Assembly: GCA_039977295.1 (NCBI GenBank)
Contig: JBDWDN010000011.1
Coordinates: 372,001 to 436,000, forward strand
From: Hellea sp039977295
Lineage (GTDB): Bacteria > Pseudomonadota > Alphaproteobacteria > Caulobacterales > Maricaulaceae
Reading direction: 5' to 3'
Length of the DNA: 64,000 nucleotides
Shown here: piece by piece, positions 35,624 to 44,020 of the stretch
How positions within the stretch are numbered: position 1 is the stretch's first letter
Layout of the letters: every line of letters begins with the position of its first letter
Notes under the pieces: model-generated
Databases searched by the model: none
The model's input: only the letters and a program-made list of their open reading frames with translations
What the model was told of the DNA's origin: nothing
Made by a program: the position numbers and the translations under genes

Positions 35624-36337
35624 TTACCCCTCAGCCTCTAAAGACCCTGCTACTGCATTGACGATAATCTGGATCTGCATCCAGACATTAGCAATGGGCT
35701 GCATTAGGAAACCATCGGCTACGGCAACTGTTACGATGCCGTGGATAGACGCCCAGAGCGCGCGGGCATTGTTTTTGCGGGTCTCAATGTCTTGCGCGCC
35801 GGGGAAGGTCGCGATGGCGTCTTCGATGATGCGAAAGAGCGCTTGTTCCTTATCCAGATACCATTGCGGCGGCTGCTGGGTCTGGCTGCGATTAAAGGAT
35901 AAAGCAGCAAGCCAGATGGATTGATGGGTTTCAACGAAATCTAAATAGGCGGCGGCCAGATCCATCATCTGCGCCCGCGAAGATTTCCCTGCGCGGCGGG
36001 CCTCTTCGAGGGCCGTGCGTTCAATTTGATAAAGCGCGTCATATGTGCGCCCATTAATAATGCGGGTGAGCTCATCGAGGTCACCGAACAGATTATAGAT
36101 CGATCCCACCGATATGCCGGCGCGCTGCGCAATGGGGCGAGCCTTTAGCCCTTCAAGTCCTTTGGACTCAATGGCGCGGGTAGCCGCTTTGATAACGTGT
36201 TCGCGAATCTCTGGCTCAAAGCGTTTGCGCCCGACGGTTTTGCCCTTTCGCGTTATCGGCAAAGCATCATTTTCTTGGCTTACCTCATTCTCGAAAGACG
36301 GTGCAGAGACCTCATTTTCTATCTCATGGGGCAGCAT
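35624..36337 (-). CDS. TetR/AcrR-family regulator
   Basis: About 237 residues. After an acidic N-terminal tail, the HTH region reads HVIKAATRAIESKGLEGL and IAQRAGISVGSIYNLFGDL. The C-terminal domain includes RALWASIHGIV, the WHG-type pattern. It is divergent from a PspA/YiaAB operon, and the gap carries three copies of a 14-15 bp palindrome, so it most likely represses both itself and that operon. The start is the ATG at 36337 with AAAGG upstream; a TTG at 36352 is an alternative. Confidence 0.9.
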   Translation of the reverse strand: MLPHEIENEVSAPSFENEVSQENDALPITRKGKTVGRKRFEPEIREHVIKAATRAIESKGLEGLKARPIAQRAGISVGSIYNLFGDLDELTRIINGRTYDALYQIERTALEEARRAGKSSRAQMMDLAAAYLDFVETHQSIWLAALSFNRSQTQQPPQWYLDKEQALFRIIEDAIATFPGAQDIETRKNNARALWASIHGIVTVAVADGFLMQPIANVWMQIQIIVNAVAGSLEAEG

Positions 36338-36427
36338 TTGAGGCCTTTTCAAAAATAAATTGCGGATTCCTCAGCCGTTTAAGCCATTGAATCTTTTCTG
36401 AGTTTTCGCTTAGCACATATTTATTTT

Positions 36428-36498
36428 ATGAACAACGTTCATTTTTGTCTTGAACAACGTTCATAAATATGCATTTTCAATTCATGAACGTTGTTCAT
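36428..36498. promoter_or_regulatory. Three operator palindromes for the TetR regulator
   Basis: ATGAACAACGTTCAT occurs at 36428-36442, the 14-base form TGAACAACGTTCAT at 36451-36464, and the reverse complement ATGAACGTTGTTCAT at 36484-36498. Each has arms (A)TGAAC/GTTCA(T) around a 3-base centre. The last copy lies just before the ribosome binding site of the PspA-like gene. Three near-identical copies in one 138-base gap are unlikely by chance and fit a TetR-family dimer. Confidence 0.85.
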
Positions 36499-36511
36499 TA
36501 AAGGAGTTTAT

Positions 36512-37216
36512 ATGTTTAAAACACTACGGACGATATTTTTAGGACGGGCAGCTCGAGCCGAGCAGGAGCTAGAAACAGCGCATGCCGCTATCATAATTGA
36601 GCAAAAAATTCGCGAGGCAGAAGCTGGTCATGCCATGGCCAAGCGCGGCCTTGCTAGTCTTATTACGCGGTCAAAATCTGAAGCCAAAGCTTTGAAAGTG
36701 CTTGAGACACGCATGGCGGATCTTGAGATGCGGACGCGTCAGGCTTTGACAGCAGGTAAGGACGGCTTGGCGCATGACGCAGCGGCGCTTTTGGCTCAGC
36801 TGGAGAATGAACGTAATGTGCGAGAGCGCAGCTTAATGGGCTCCAAAGAAAAAGCCGAACGCATGCGCCTTGCGATTGAAAAGACGCACCGTCAACTCAT
36901 CGACTTACGCCAAGGTCTTATCACCGCGAAGTCCATAGAGGCGGAACGTAAAGCCATTGGCCATATTAAAGGCGATATATCTGCCCATAGCGCCATTGCC
37001 GAAGGGGAGGCCGTATTGAAACGTTTACTGGGTAGCCCTGATCCCGTTGACGCGATTGAAGCGCTTGAGGAAATCGAAGCGGATCTTTCCGGCGATACGG
37101 TCATGGACCGACTTTCAGAAGAAGGGTTTGGCGACTCTGGAAAAGTGAAAGCCAATGATATTTTAGAGCGCCTCAGACAGGAGACCTCGAAACCTAAGAA
37201 AGCCAAAACGGCTTAA
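36512..37216 (+). CDS. PspA/IM30-like membrane-stress protein
   Basis: About 234 residues, nearly all helical coiled coil, beginning MFKTLRTIFLGRAARAEQEL. No transmembrane helix is present. The N-terminal amphipathic helix and the long helical hairpin (LITRSKSEAKALKVLETRM and so on) match PspA/Vipp1-type ESCRT-III-like proteins, which bind and protect the inner membrane. Start is the ATG at 36512 with AAGGAG upstream. The next gene, YiaAB-like, follows by 26 bases. No pspBC or pspF is nearby; control is by the divergent TetR. Confidence 0.85.
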   Translation: MFKTLRTIFLGRAARAEQELETAHAAIIIEQKIREAEAGHAMAKRGLASLITRSKSEAKALKVLETRMADLEMRTRQALTAGKDGLAHDAAALLAQLENERNVRERSLMGSKEKAERMRLAIEKTHRQLIDLRQGLITAKSIEAERKAIGHIKGDISAHSAIAEGEAVLKRLLGSPDPVDAIEALEEIEADLSGDTVMDRLSEEGFGDSGKVKANDILERLRQETSKPKKAKTA

Positions 37217-37242
37217 ACTTAAGCACAAATAAGGAGACTATT

Positions 37243-37506
37243 ATGCTAGGACATTCACAAACTTGGATTACCTATAACTATATATGCGTCGGCGTGGCCT
37301 ATGCCATGCTCGGTATGTCGCTCTTTCTCATGCCAATTAATTTAGCCACAAAGGGCTATGTCGGGATGGGAATCATCTTCCTCTCAGGCTCACTCGTCAC
37401 CCTCGTCAAAACGCTGCATGATTTGCGCGTCCAAAGCGATGTCAGCACCAAAATCGAAATGGCAAAGCAGGACAAGCTTCTCCAAGAATATGCACATGCG
37501 AGCTAA
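37243..37506 (+). CDS. YiaA/YiaB-like two-helix inner membrane protein
   Basis: 87 residues with two transmembrane helices (about 14-32 and 38-58; GVAYAMLGMSLFLMP and YVGMGIIFLSGSLVTLVKTLHD), then a short cytoplasmic tail. This is the YiaAB two-helix pattern. PspA-like genes with such partners form stress units in several alphaproteobacteria. Ribosome binding site AAGGAG upstream. Confidence 0.8.
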   Translation: MLGHSQTWITYNYICVGVAYAMLGMSLFLMPINLATKGYVGMGIIFLSGSLVTLVKTLHDLRVQSDVSTKIEMAKQDKLLQEYAHAS

Positions 37507-37530
37507 ATTTTAACACGACCTCTCCAACCA

Positions 37531-37616
37531 ACTGGGCCGCCTACTGTGTTTTCTCTCTCCCAGTGTAATGTGTGCGAAGCGCAAATTGCACAGGCACGGT
37601 GGGCGGTCTTTTTTAT
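37531..37616 (+). ncRNA. Structured RNA or complex terminator, possible pseudoknot
   Basis: CCGCCTACTGTG (37537-37548) can pair with CACGGTGGGCGG (37595-37606; two G-T wobbles), followed by TCTTTTTTATT, which looks like a terminator with a large loop. ACTGGG (37531-37536) can also pair with CCCAGT (37559-37564) across the first arm, and TGTGC with GCACA (37571-37592) inside the loop. The first two stems are interleaved, so they either exclude each other or form a pseudoknot. It may be a 3' structure of the PspA operon or a small RNA. Confidence 0.45.
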
Positions 37617-37667
37617 TCCCCTCCTTCATTCGCGCGAAAACTAGCGCAATGTAGCTTCACCTCCCAC

Positions 37668-37695
37668 TTGACTTAAACGCCCCATCCGCTAATCC
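37668..37695 (+). promoter_or_regulatory. Putative sigma-70-type promoter for aspS
   Basis: TTGACT at 37668-37673 and TAATCC at 37690-37695 are separated by 16 bases. They lie 74 bases before the aspS start codon in an otherwise gene-free gap. Pattern match only. Confidence 0.4.
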
Positions 37696-37768
37696 CCGCC
37701 CCTTACATAACACGTGTTCAAACCGCGCCGGACAGTTTATCCGATTGGCGGAAATGATGGAGAGTCTC

Positions 37769-39604
37769 ATGCACGCATATCGCAGCCACACCTGTGGCGA
37801 ATTACGCAAATCTCATGTTGGGGAAACCGTTCGTCTGTCGGGCTGGGTTCACCGGAAACGTGAACACGCCAACGCCCTTTTTATCGACCTGCGCGACCAT
37901 TACGGTATCAGCCAAGTTGTCGTTTACCCAACGGCTTCATTTTATGAAGAGTTAAAGCGCTGTTCCAGCGAATCCGTCATTACGGTGACAGGCGAATTAT
38001 TGGCTCGCGACGCCGAAGCTGTGAATGCCGAAATCCCGTCAGGCGAAGTTGAGCTTCGCGCCGATGAAGCGATTATTGAAAGCGCCGCCGCGCCGCTGCC
38101 ATTGCCCGTCTTTGGTGAGCAGGATTACCCTGAAGAGATACGTCTTAAGCACCGCTATCTCGATTTGCGCCGCGAGACATTGCATAAAAATATCATCATG
38201 CGCGGCCAAGTGATTAACTCACTCCGTAGCCGTATGATCGGCCAAGGCTTTACAGAATTCCAAACGCCAATCCTTACGGCGAGCTCGCCTGAGGGCGCGC
38301 GTGACTTCCTCGTGCCGTCACGTCTGAACCCCGGTAAATTTTACGCCCTGCCGCAAGCGCCGCAGCAATTTAAGCAGCTTTTAATGGTAGCGGGCTTTGA
38401 CCGTTATTTCCAAATCGCGCCTTGTTTTCGCGACGAAGACGCGCGTGCTGATCGCTCACCCGGTGAGTTCTATCAGCTTGATGTTGAGATGAGCTTTGTG
38501 ACACAAGAAGACGTCTTCCAAGCGATTGAGCCCGTTATGGCCGGCGTCTTTGAAGAGTTCGCAGATGGCCGCGAAGTGCAAACGCCGTTCCCGCGTATTC
38601 CATATAAGGAATCGATGGAAAAATACGGTTCGGATAAACCCGATTTGCGTATTCCGTTTGAGCTTACTGACGTGTCTGAATTCTTCACAGATGAGGCGAA
38701 AACTGGCTTCGGTATTTTTGCTAAAATCACAAAAGGCGGCGGTAAGGTTATCGCTATTCCAGCCCCCCAAGCTTCGGCTAACAAGTCGCGCAAATTCTTC
38801 GATAGTATGGACAAATGGGCCAAGAAAGAAATGCAAGCCCCAGGTCTTGGCTATGCCCGTTTGAAAGAAGCAGAGGGAGGCGGCGTTGATTCTCAAGACC
38901 CAGTCCTTAAAAACTTTGAGCCTGCGCATCTTACAGCGCTGCTCGAAAAAATGGGCCTCGGTGCAGGCGACGGAATTTTCTTCTCTGCAGGTAAAACAGG
39001 CGACGCCTATAAGCTCGCGGGCGCGGCGCGTAACAAAGTTGCGGCTGACCTCGACCTCATTCCAGAAGGCGTGTTTAAATTTTGCTGGGTCATCGATTAT
39101 CCGATGTATGAATGGGACGAAGACAATAAGAAAATCGACTTCTCGCATAACCCGTTCTCAATGCCGCAAGCTCCTGAAGGCAAAACGGCGATGGACGTCT
39201 TGCAAGAGGCCGATACCGTTGAGAAACAACTAGATATTCTCGCCTACCAATATGACATTGTCTGTAACGGCGTAGAGCTATCCTCAGGTGCAATCCGAAA
39301 CCATAAAGCGGACGTAATGTATAAGGCATTTGATATTGCAGGTTACGGCCCTGAAGTTGTCGAAGACAAATTTGCGGGCATGATTAACGCCTTTAAATTC
39401 GGCGCGCCGCCTCATGGCGGTATTGCGCCAGGCGTTGACCGTATTGTCATGCTCCTCGCAGGAACAAACACAATTCGCGATGTTATTCTTTTCCCGATGA
39501 ACGGCCAAGCACAAGATCTAATGATGAACGCGCCTGCCGAAGTTGATAATAAGCAGCTCAAAGAGTTGCACCTTAAATTGGTGCCGCCTACGCCCAAGGA
39601 CTGA
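37769..39604 (+). CDS. aspS: Aspartyl-tRNA synthetase (bacterial type, possibly non-discriminating)
   Basis: 611 residues; charges tRNA-Asp (and possibly tRNA-Asn) in the cytoplasm. The N-terminal OB fold begins HTCGELRKSHVGETVRLSGWVHRKR. Class II motifs: GFTEFQTPILTASSPEGARDFLVPSR, FRDEDARADRSPGEFYQLDVEMSF and the C-terminal GGIAPGVDRIVMLLAGTNTIRDVI. The bacterial GAD insertion domain is present in the middle. The ATG at 37769 has GGAGA five bases upstream and begins at the conserved HAYRSHTCGEL. Confidence 0.97.
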   Translation: MHAYRSHTCGELRKSHVGETVRLSGWVHRKREHANALFIDLRDHYGISQVVVYPTASFYEELKRCSSESVITVTGELLARDAEAVNAEIPSGEVELRADEAIIESAAAPLPLPVFGEQDYPEEIRLKHRYLDLRRETLHKNIIMRGQVINSLRSRMIGQGFTEFQTPILTASSPEGARDFLVPSRLNPGKFYALPQAPQQFKQLLMVAGFDRYFQIAPCFRDEDARADRSPGEFYQLDVEMSFVTQEDVFQAIEPVMAGVFEEFADGREVQTPFPRIPYKESMEKYGSDKPDLRIPFELTDVSEFFTDEAKTGFGIFAKITKGGGKVIAIPAPQASANKSRKFFDSMDKWAKKEMQAPGLGYARLKEAEGGGVDSQDPVLKNFEPAHLTALLEKMGLGAGDGIFFSAGKTGDAYKLAGAARNKVAADLDLIPEGVFKFCWVIDYPMYEWDEDNKKIDFSHNPFSMPQAPEGKTAMDVLQEADTVEKQLDILAYQYDIVCNGVELSSGAIRNHKADVMYKAFDIAGYGPEVVEDKFAGMINAFKFGAPPHGGIAPGVDRIVMLLAGTNTIRDVILFPMNGQAQDLMMNAPAEVDNKQLKELHLKLVPPTPKD

Positions 39605-39620
39605 GGCTAAAGTTCTGCAT

Positions 39621-39646
39621 CCTCACCCCACTAAGGTGGGGTGAGG
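39621..39646. repeat. Perfect 11-bp hairpin after aspS
   Basis: CCTCACCCCAC pairs with GTGGGGTGAGG around a TAAG loop, 16 bases past the aspS stop. No T-run follows on either strand, so it is a palindromic repeat or a Rho-assisted end and not a classical terminator. Confidence 0.6.
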
Positions 39647-39666
39647 ACGCGCTCTAATGATTTGAC

Positions 39667-40584
39667 TTAGCGCTCTATAACCCGCTTTGAATTCACTAAA
39701 TCCGAATGGATGCTTTGTAGCTTTCGCCTTAGCGGGCGATTACTTGTCGGTGTCGCTTTCAAGATGATTTCTACATCTTTAATGGCGCGTTCCAATTTTT
39801 TCGCGGCTTCGGCCATAGCAGGGTCAAGCCCTGAATGGTCATGATCCGCTTCAGCAAGTTGCGTTCCTTCGCAATAAGGAACGGACAGGCCGTAAGGCAG
39901 TTTTGTATTCATGTTACCGCAAGCGGCATTAAGTTGCTCTTGATTTAGGCCTTGGGTCATGGACAGGTCAGCATCAGACAGATCGGTCGCCATCATCGTC
40001 GCATCAAGCAATATTGCATTGCCGAATGTGACCTTGTTGAAATGCCCGCCATCCAAATTCGCTTTGTGCAGATTGATATGATCGAGTTTGGCATCAGCGA
40101 AGTTGGCATTTTGAAAATTCACATCCGTCGCAGTCGCGCGTTCAAATGTGGTTTTGCGAAAATCACCGCTTTGGAACTGCCCGCGTGTCAGGTCGGCGCG
40201 CCGAAAATTGCCGCCAATAAATACAGATTCGCCTAGCTTCGCCTCGGTCAAGGTCGCGTCTTCCAGGTTGGCGCCGTTCAAATTCACATTCTTACCTTCA
40301 ATACTATAGAGCAAGGCTTTGCGAAATTGGGTTCCTGTTAGGTTAGAGCCGTCGAAATTGCCGCCCGACAAATTTGAATTGTTAAATAGAGAGCCTGAAA
40401 AATTAGCGTTCTTGAGTTCGACGCCGTTCATACGCTTATTAGACAGGTCACATTGCGAACAAGACCCAGAAGAAGAGTGAATACGCGCATCCACACGGAT
40501 CGGAGATTGCGCCTGCGCGGAAGCAGAAAATGCCGCGAAAGCGAGCGCGCTGAGCGCTATTTTAATGCTATGGTCCCTTATCAT
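39667..40584 (-). CDS. Secreted pentapeptide-repeat protein
   Basis: 305 residues with a signal peptide (ALSALAFAAFSASAQA). From about residue 40 to 215 the protein is built of A(D/N)LxX pentapeptides such as NANFSGSLF, GANLEDATLT and KANLDGGHF, which fold into a square beta-solenoid. A CSQCDLS motif near 37 has two Cys residues. The C-terminal 80 residues are helical. It is exported, so it is unlikely to be a gyrase-protecting Qnr-type protein. Function unknown. Confidence 0.85.
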   Translation of the reverse strand: MIRDHSIKIALSALAFAAFSASAQAQSPIRVDARIHSSSGSCSQCDLSNKRMNGVELKNANFSGSLFNNSNLSGGNFDGSNLTGTQFRKALLYSIEGKNVNLNGANLEDATLTEAKLGESVFIGGNFRRADLTRGQFQSGDFRKTTFERATATDVNFQNANFADAKLDHINLHKANLDGGHFNKVTFGNAILLDATMMATDLSDADLSMTQGLNQEQLNAACGNMNTKLPYGLSVPYCEGTQLAEADHDHSGLDPAMAEAAKKLERAIKDVEIILKATPTSNRPLRRKLQSIHSDLVNSKRVIER

Positions 40585-40864
40585 CTCGCTTCATATACAG
40601 TTTTCCACCTGAATAGACGATTAAAATCCCTGTAATGTAACGAAGAATAGCAGTGGCGTGGTATTTTAGTGACAGTGGGGCTTTTGACGGGGAAAGGTGA
40701 TGTTTGGCAACGGCTTGGAGGCGAACATTAGCTTAGGGGCTTGAAGCGCCCAAAATAAGACGCTCAGTGATTTCCGCTTTTCTAATAAAATCGGGCATTA
40801 CCTATGGGCTTGAAACAAGTTTGGTTCTCGATATGGTTCTATTAGAATTAGTACAAGGTACATT

Positions 40865-41473
40865 GTGAGCGATTTAGATCGGATTATTACTTTCATTCAA
40901 AATTGGGCTGGGATTTCTGACAAGCCTTCCAACCCAAGAGCGATATCTGATGACGTGCCTGAAGGGATAAAAAAACTTAATGATAAATTGGGGGCTTTTT
41001 GGGACGTTTTGCCATTCCCATTTAGCCCGGCAAAGCTGGATCACAACACTGAACGTGGCTTGTTTAGGGTTCAAGACATGATTGAAAACCCACGAGTGGA
41101 AAAATCAAATTCCCAAGATTTTACTACATTGATCAGTGAAAATCAGGGTGTCTGGCATTTTTACTACGATGATAAACATAACTTACTTTATGAAGGGGAT
41201 TGGACTTGGGGAGAGTTGGATAGCTCATATTCTCCCATACCTTTTCCAGCAAAATTAGATGATGCTCTATGCTTTACACTTATGGTGAACTTCTTCTTCT
41301 ATATGGATAACGGAGTTTGGGACGATACTTCAACAAATCCCGAGGATGTCTGGCCCAATGATATAACTGTTAAGCTATGGCATCATCCGTCCTGGGGGTA
41401 TTTCAAAGGATTTTGGACAAATTCAGATGGTAACGCCCTTTTATTTGATGGAATGGGACTAATCAGAAAATAG
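40865..41473 (+). CDS. SUKH (SMI1/KNR4)-like protein
   Basis: 202 residues, soluble, GTG start. LPFPFSPAKLDHN, then ISENQGVWHFYYD and LYEGDWTWG, resemble the SUKH superfamily, whose members are often immunity proteins for polymorphic toxins. No toxin gene is next to it. The gene is low in GC, with many Asn, Asp and Trp. It ends 45 bases before a decayed copy of the nrdJ 3' end, in an accessory stretch. The 280 bases before it show nothing clear. The family call is moderate. Confidence 0.55.
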   Translation: MSDLDRIITFIQNWAGISDKPSNPRAISDDVPEGIKKLNDKLGAFWDVLPFPFSPAKLDHNTERGLFRVQDMIENPRVEKSNSQDFTTLISENQGVWHFYYDDKHNLLYEGDWTWGELDSSYSPIPFPAKLDDALCFTLMVNFFFYMDNGVWDDTSTNPEDVWPNDITVKLWHHPSWGYFKGFWTNSDGNALLFDGMGLIRK

Positions 41474-41517
41474 GTTTGCAAAATCTTTTGGATGGTTCTG
41501 CTTTCGCCAAAAAGGAG

Positions 41518-41728
41518 GAATAATCGAGCGTCTTAAAATCGCTCCAAGTAAGCCCCTCGGCATCATCCGCTTTGACCCTAAATCAGCGTGCAGCTCCTTA
41601 AGAACAGCCCGTCGTCGTGCCGCAGCTATCGCATTTTTGGCAGGTGCCCTTCCGAATAAGGGTGAAGTGACCGTATTCAGGGCAGGGGGCTCCTGTATAG
41701 CCATGGAACCGGGCCTTTTGCGCTCTAT
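41518..41728 (-). pseudogene. Decayed second copy of the nrdJ 3' end
   Basis: This stretch matches 44709-44918, the last codons of nrdJ plus about 80 bases downstream. Over the final 41 codons I count 15 mismatches in 123 bases. The frame encodes ARFHGYTGAPCPEYGHFTL and ends KCDSCGTTTGCS, so one zinc-ribbon Cys has become Tyr (CPEC to CPEY). Upstream of ARF the sequence is unrelated to nrdJ. It is therefore a remnant without the rest of the gene. Together with the intact copy it flanks about 3 kb of VOC and TetR genes. The next 170 bases hold nothing recognisable. Confidence 0.85.
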
Positions 41729-41901
41729 TGACCGAGATTCGATAATTCCTAAAGTCTACTTTTGCCTCCCAAAAAGACATAAGGTGAGTGTCTCAAAACC
41801 GCCTGCGGGTTTAATATATTGCGGCGATCCATTGAATCCGTAGCCTAAAATAGGGCGCCGTGAATATTCGCGAAAAGCTATTCCCCACCTGGTCTTCTTT
41901 C

Positions 41902-42693
41902 TTACTGCGGGACAACGTCGGGCGAGTAGTTTTTCAAGAACTCAGCACTTGGGGGAATGGGCCTAATAATGTCAATCAATACGCCATTTGGATCAGCCGT
42001 AATGAAGTGACGCTGCCCCCAAGGTTCATCGCGAAGTGTCAATAGAATGGGTAGATCGTTGGACACCGCCTTACTGTACTCGGACTTTGCATCTGCAACT
42101 TCAAAATTCAGGATTAGACCACTAGTTGGAACACGGGCCACTTTAGGAACTGTTTCATGATCAAATCTTAGAATGGCCAAGTTTACATCTTTGTGCTTTT
42201 CAGATTGAAGGTGAATATACCAGTCACTGTCATATTTTGAGATGAAGCCAAAGTTGCTTGTGTAAAAATCGGCCGTACCTCTGACATCCTCTGTTTGAAT
42301 CACTGGATTATATTGGGTAATATTCATGGTTTCGGCCTTTACTTTTACTTTGGTTAGAGGCGCTTTTGCGCTATTCAATAAGGAGGTTCCGTTTCCGTCC
42401 ACTAACTCCTGAACGTGTCCTCGCCGGACTTTACAGACGATCGTTTTCCTTTGATTGTTAGCTTTTGAAATAAATGTAATTTTTTTAATCGTAGCCCCTC
42501 TCATAGACTTGAATTTAAGAGAAATTCCTTCAGCGCTTTTGTTCACAATGCCATTATCAGCGGCGCTTATTGCGGTTCGGCAAGCCGTTACTGAGGCTTG
42601 CTCTTGGTTTGCAAAAGAGGTGGCGGGGGCATTTAAGCCTAACGCAAGTGTTAGGCCTAATATTCGCATCTTTGAATTTGTTTTGGATTGCAT
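41902..42693 (-). CDS. Exported VOC-fold (glyoxalase/dioxygenase-like) protein with extra N-terminal domain
   Basis: 263 residues. A signal peptide (ILGLTLALGLNAPATSFA) is followed by a domain of about 90 residues with two Cys (TACRTAIS and TIVCKVRRG), possibly disulfide-linked, that I do not recognise. From about 125 a VOC module begins: NITQYNPVIQTEDVRGTADFY, then LNFEVADAKSEYSKAV and DEPWGQRHFITADPNGVLIDII. VOC proteins are usually cytoplasmic; here export is predicted. SD AAGGAG precedes the ATG. It is divergent from the TetR gene and shares its regulatory gap. Confidence 0.75.
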   Translation of the reverse strand: MQSKTNSKMRILGLTLALGLNAPATSFANQEQASVTACRTAISAADNGIVNKSAEGISLKFKSMRGATIKKITFISKANNQRKTIVCKVRRGHVQELVDGNGTSLLNSAKAPLTKVKVKAETMNITQYNPVIQTEDVRGTADFYTSNFGFISKYDSDWYIHLQSEKHKDVNLAILRFDHETVPKVARVPTSGLILNFEVADAKSEYSKAVSNDLPILLTLRDEPWGQRHFITADPNGVLIDIIRPIPPSAEFLKNYSPDVVPQ

Positions 42694-42788
42694 TTCTTGC
42701 TCCTTATCTAATTTCTAATTTGGGATGAATGAAATTTGCCTGCAAACGAGACATTGAGTATTTTTCATAGACTTCTTCTCATAAAACA

Positions 42789-42811
42789 TTTACATACATA
42801 CTGAATGTAAA
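42789..42811. promoter_or_regulatory. Putative operator for the island TetR regulator
   Basis: TTTACAT and ATGTAAA form a 7-bp inverted repeat separated by nine bases, in the 144-base gap between the divergent VOC and TetR genes. TACATAC motifs recur nearby. Binding by the TetR protein is inferred. Confidence 0.5.
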
Positions 42812-42837
42812 CTCATATATACATACAGGCTGATTGC

Positions 42838-43425
42838 ATGCAAGTAAAATCAAATAAAGCGCGTTCAAACGAGATGCGGGCTAAGCTCATAACTACGGCA
42901 CGAGACCTATTTACCTCTCGAGGATACTCGGACACATCCACCCCAGAGATTGTAAAGAAGGCAGGCGTAACAAGAGGGGCTCTCTATCATCACTTTCCTG
43001 ACAAGAAGGCGCTATTTCGCGCAGTCATCAAAGCGGAAGCAGAAAAAGTGGCAAATCAAATAGAGAGTCATAGTCAAATTGAAGGCTCGGCACGTGACGC
43101 CATATCGCGTGGTTCTAAAGCCTACTTTGAAGCGATATCTGGTTCTGGAAGTGCGGCGCTCCTGCTACTGGAAGGTCCGGCGGTGCTTGGCCTCTCTGAA
43201 ATGGCAGAAATTGACTCGCTAACAAGTGGCCAAGAGCTTAAGCAAGGCCTAGAACATGCCGTGTCTCAAGGTGAGTTAGCCAATGATATGCCAATCCAAG
43301 AGATGTCCGACATTCTCTCGGCAGCCTTTGATCGTGCAGCATTATCCTCGATCAGTAACCCGGCCAAGAAAGACGTTTATGAGGCCGCTATTAGTAAGTT
43401 GATCGGCGCATTGTTTCAGTCATAA
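42838..43425 (+). CDS. TetR/AcrR-family regulator of the VOC island
   Basis: 195 residues. The HTH segment reads KLITTARDLFTSRGYSDTST and IVKKAGVTRGALYHHFPDKKALFRAV. The C-terminal ligand-binding half contains SGSAALLLLEGPAVLGLSEM. It is divergent from the exported VOC gene and most likely controls it, with a palindrome in the gap. Codon use and lower GC fit the surrounding island. The effector is unknown. Confidence 0.9.
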   Translation: MQVKSNKARSNEMRAKLITTARDLFTSRGYSDTSTPEIVKKAGVTRGALYHHFPDKKALFRAVIKAEAEKVANQIESHSQIEGSARDAISRGSKAYFEAISGSGSAALLLLEGPAVLGLSEMAEIDSLTSGQELKQGLEHAVSQGELANDMPIQEMSDILSAAFDRAALSSISNPAKKDVYEAAISKLIGALFQS

Positions 43426-43528
43426 CGCATTCTAATCGCCCGAGCGTATTAAAGTCGCCCAATCTAAGCCTTAGAGATGAGAGGCGGCTTTCGCCCAAAG
43501 AAAACCGCTGATATAATGTCAAGTTCTT

Positions 43529-44020
43529 CTAAATAGAGACAAGGCCTATCAAAGCCAAAGCATTGCCATCAAAATCATGAAACTGTTGAATTTTTAGATC
43601 ACCGGCCGGAGTGCTTTGGACTGTTTCTACAGGGCCATCTAAAGTCACTTTGACGTTCCTGAGGCGTTTTACGGCTTCATTAAAATCATCAACTTCGAAG
43701 TAAATGATGGATGTTGGTGAGCTTGTGGGGCGGTCGGCATCATAGGCAATCATTAAGCGAATTCCTGCCATATCAAAAAAGGCCATTCCGTTACTTTCGA
43801 ACAGGAAAGGCAAACCAAGCGTATCTCGGTAATAGATTATAGCTTTAGGTAGGTCGCTGGTAGTTATAGCAATTTGTTGAATAGGTTTTCCTGATAACCC
43901 TGCAGACGTCATTTGGGTTACGCTAATGGGGGCTGCACACACTGTCGGTATAAAAGTCACGCTGAAGGCAAACAAAGTAAAGACCCAAACACGCAATATT
44001 CTAAAAGTGAGTTTAAGCAT
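43529..44020 (-). CDS. Exported VOC-fold protein
   Basis: 163 residues with a signal peptide (VWVFTLFAFSVTFIPTVCA). The VOC module starts at IQQIAITTSDLPKAIIYYRDTLGLPF and ends QQFHDFDGNALALIGLV. His and Glu of a metal triad may be in QIAI (no His), FEVDDF and the C-terminal region, so metal binding is doubtful. It overlaps the stop of the upstream HTH-VOC gene by eight bases and has a strong SD (GGAGG), so the two are translated together. Confidence 0.8.
   Translation of the reverse strand: MLKLTFRILRVWVFTLFAFSVTFIPTVCAAPISVTQMTSAGLSGKPIQQIAITTSDLPKAIIYYRDTLGLPFLFESNGMAFFDMAGIRLMIAYDADRPTSSPTSIIYFEVDDFNEAVKRLRNVKVTLDGPVETVQSTPAGDLKIQQFHDFDGNALALIGLVSI

Noticed and set aside
38456..39148. 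Long minus-strand reading frame of 230 codons inside aspS
   Set aside because: It lies wholly within a strongly supported gene, has no ribosome binding site and no family-like sequence.
41459..41704. 81-codon minus-strand frame over the decayed nrdJ end
   Set aside because: Same region in the true nrdJ has a matching shadow frame; only the frame ending GTTTGCS is homologous to protein.
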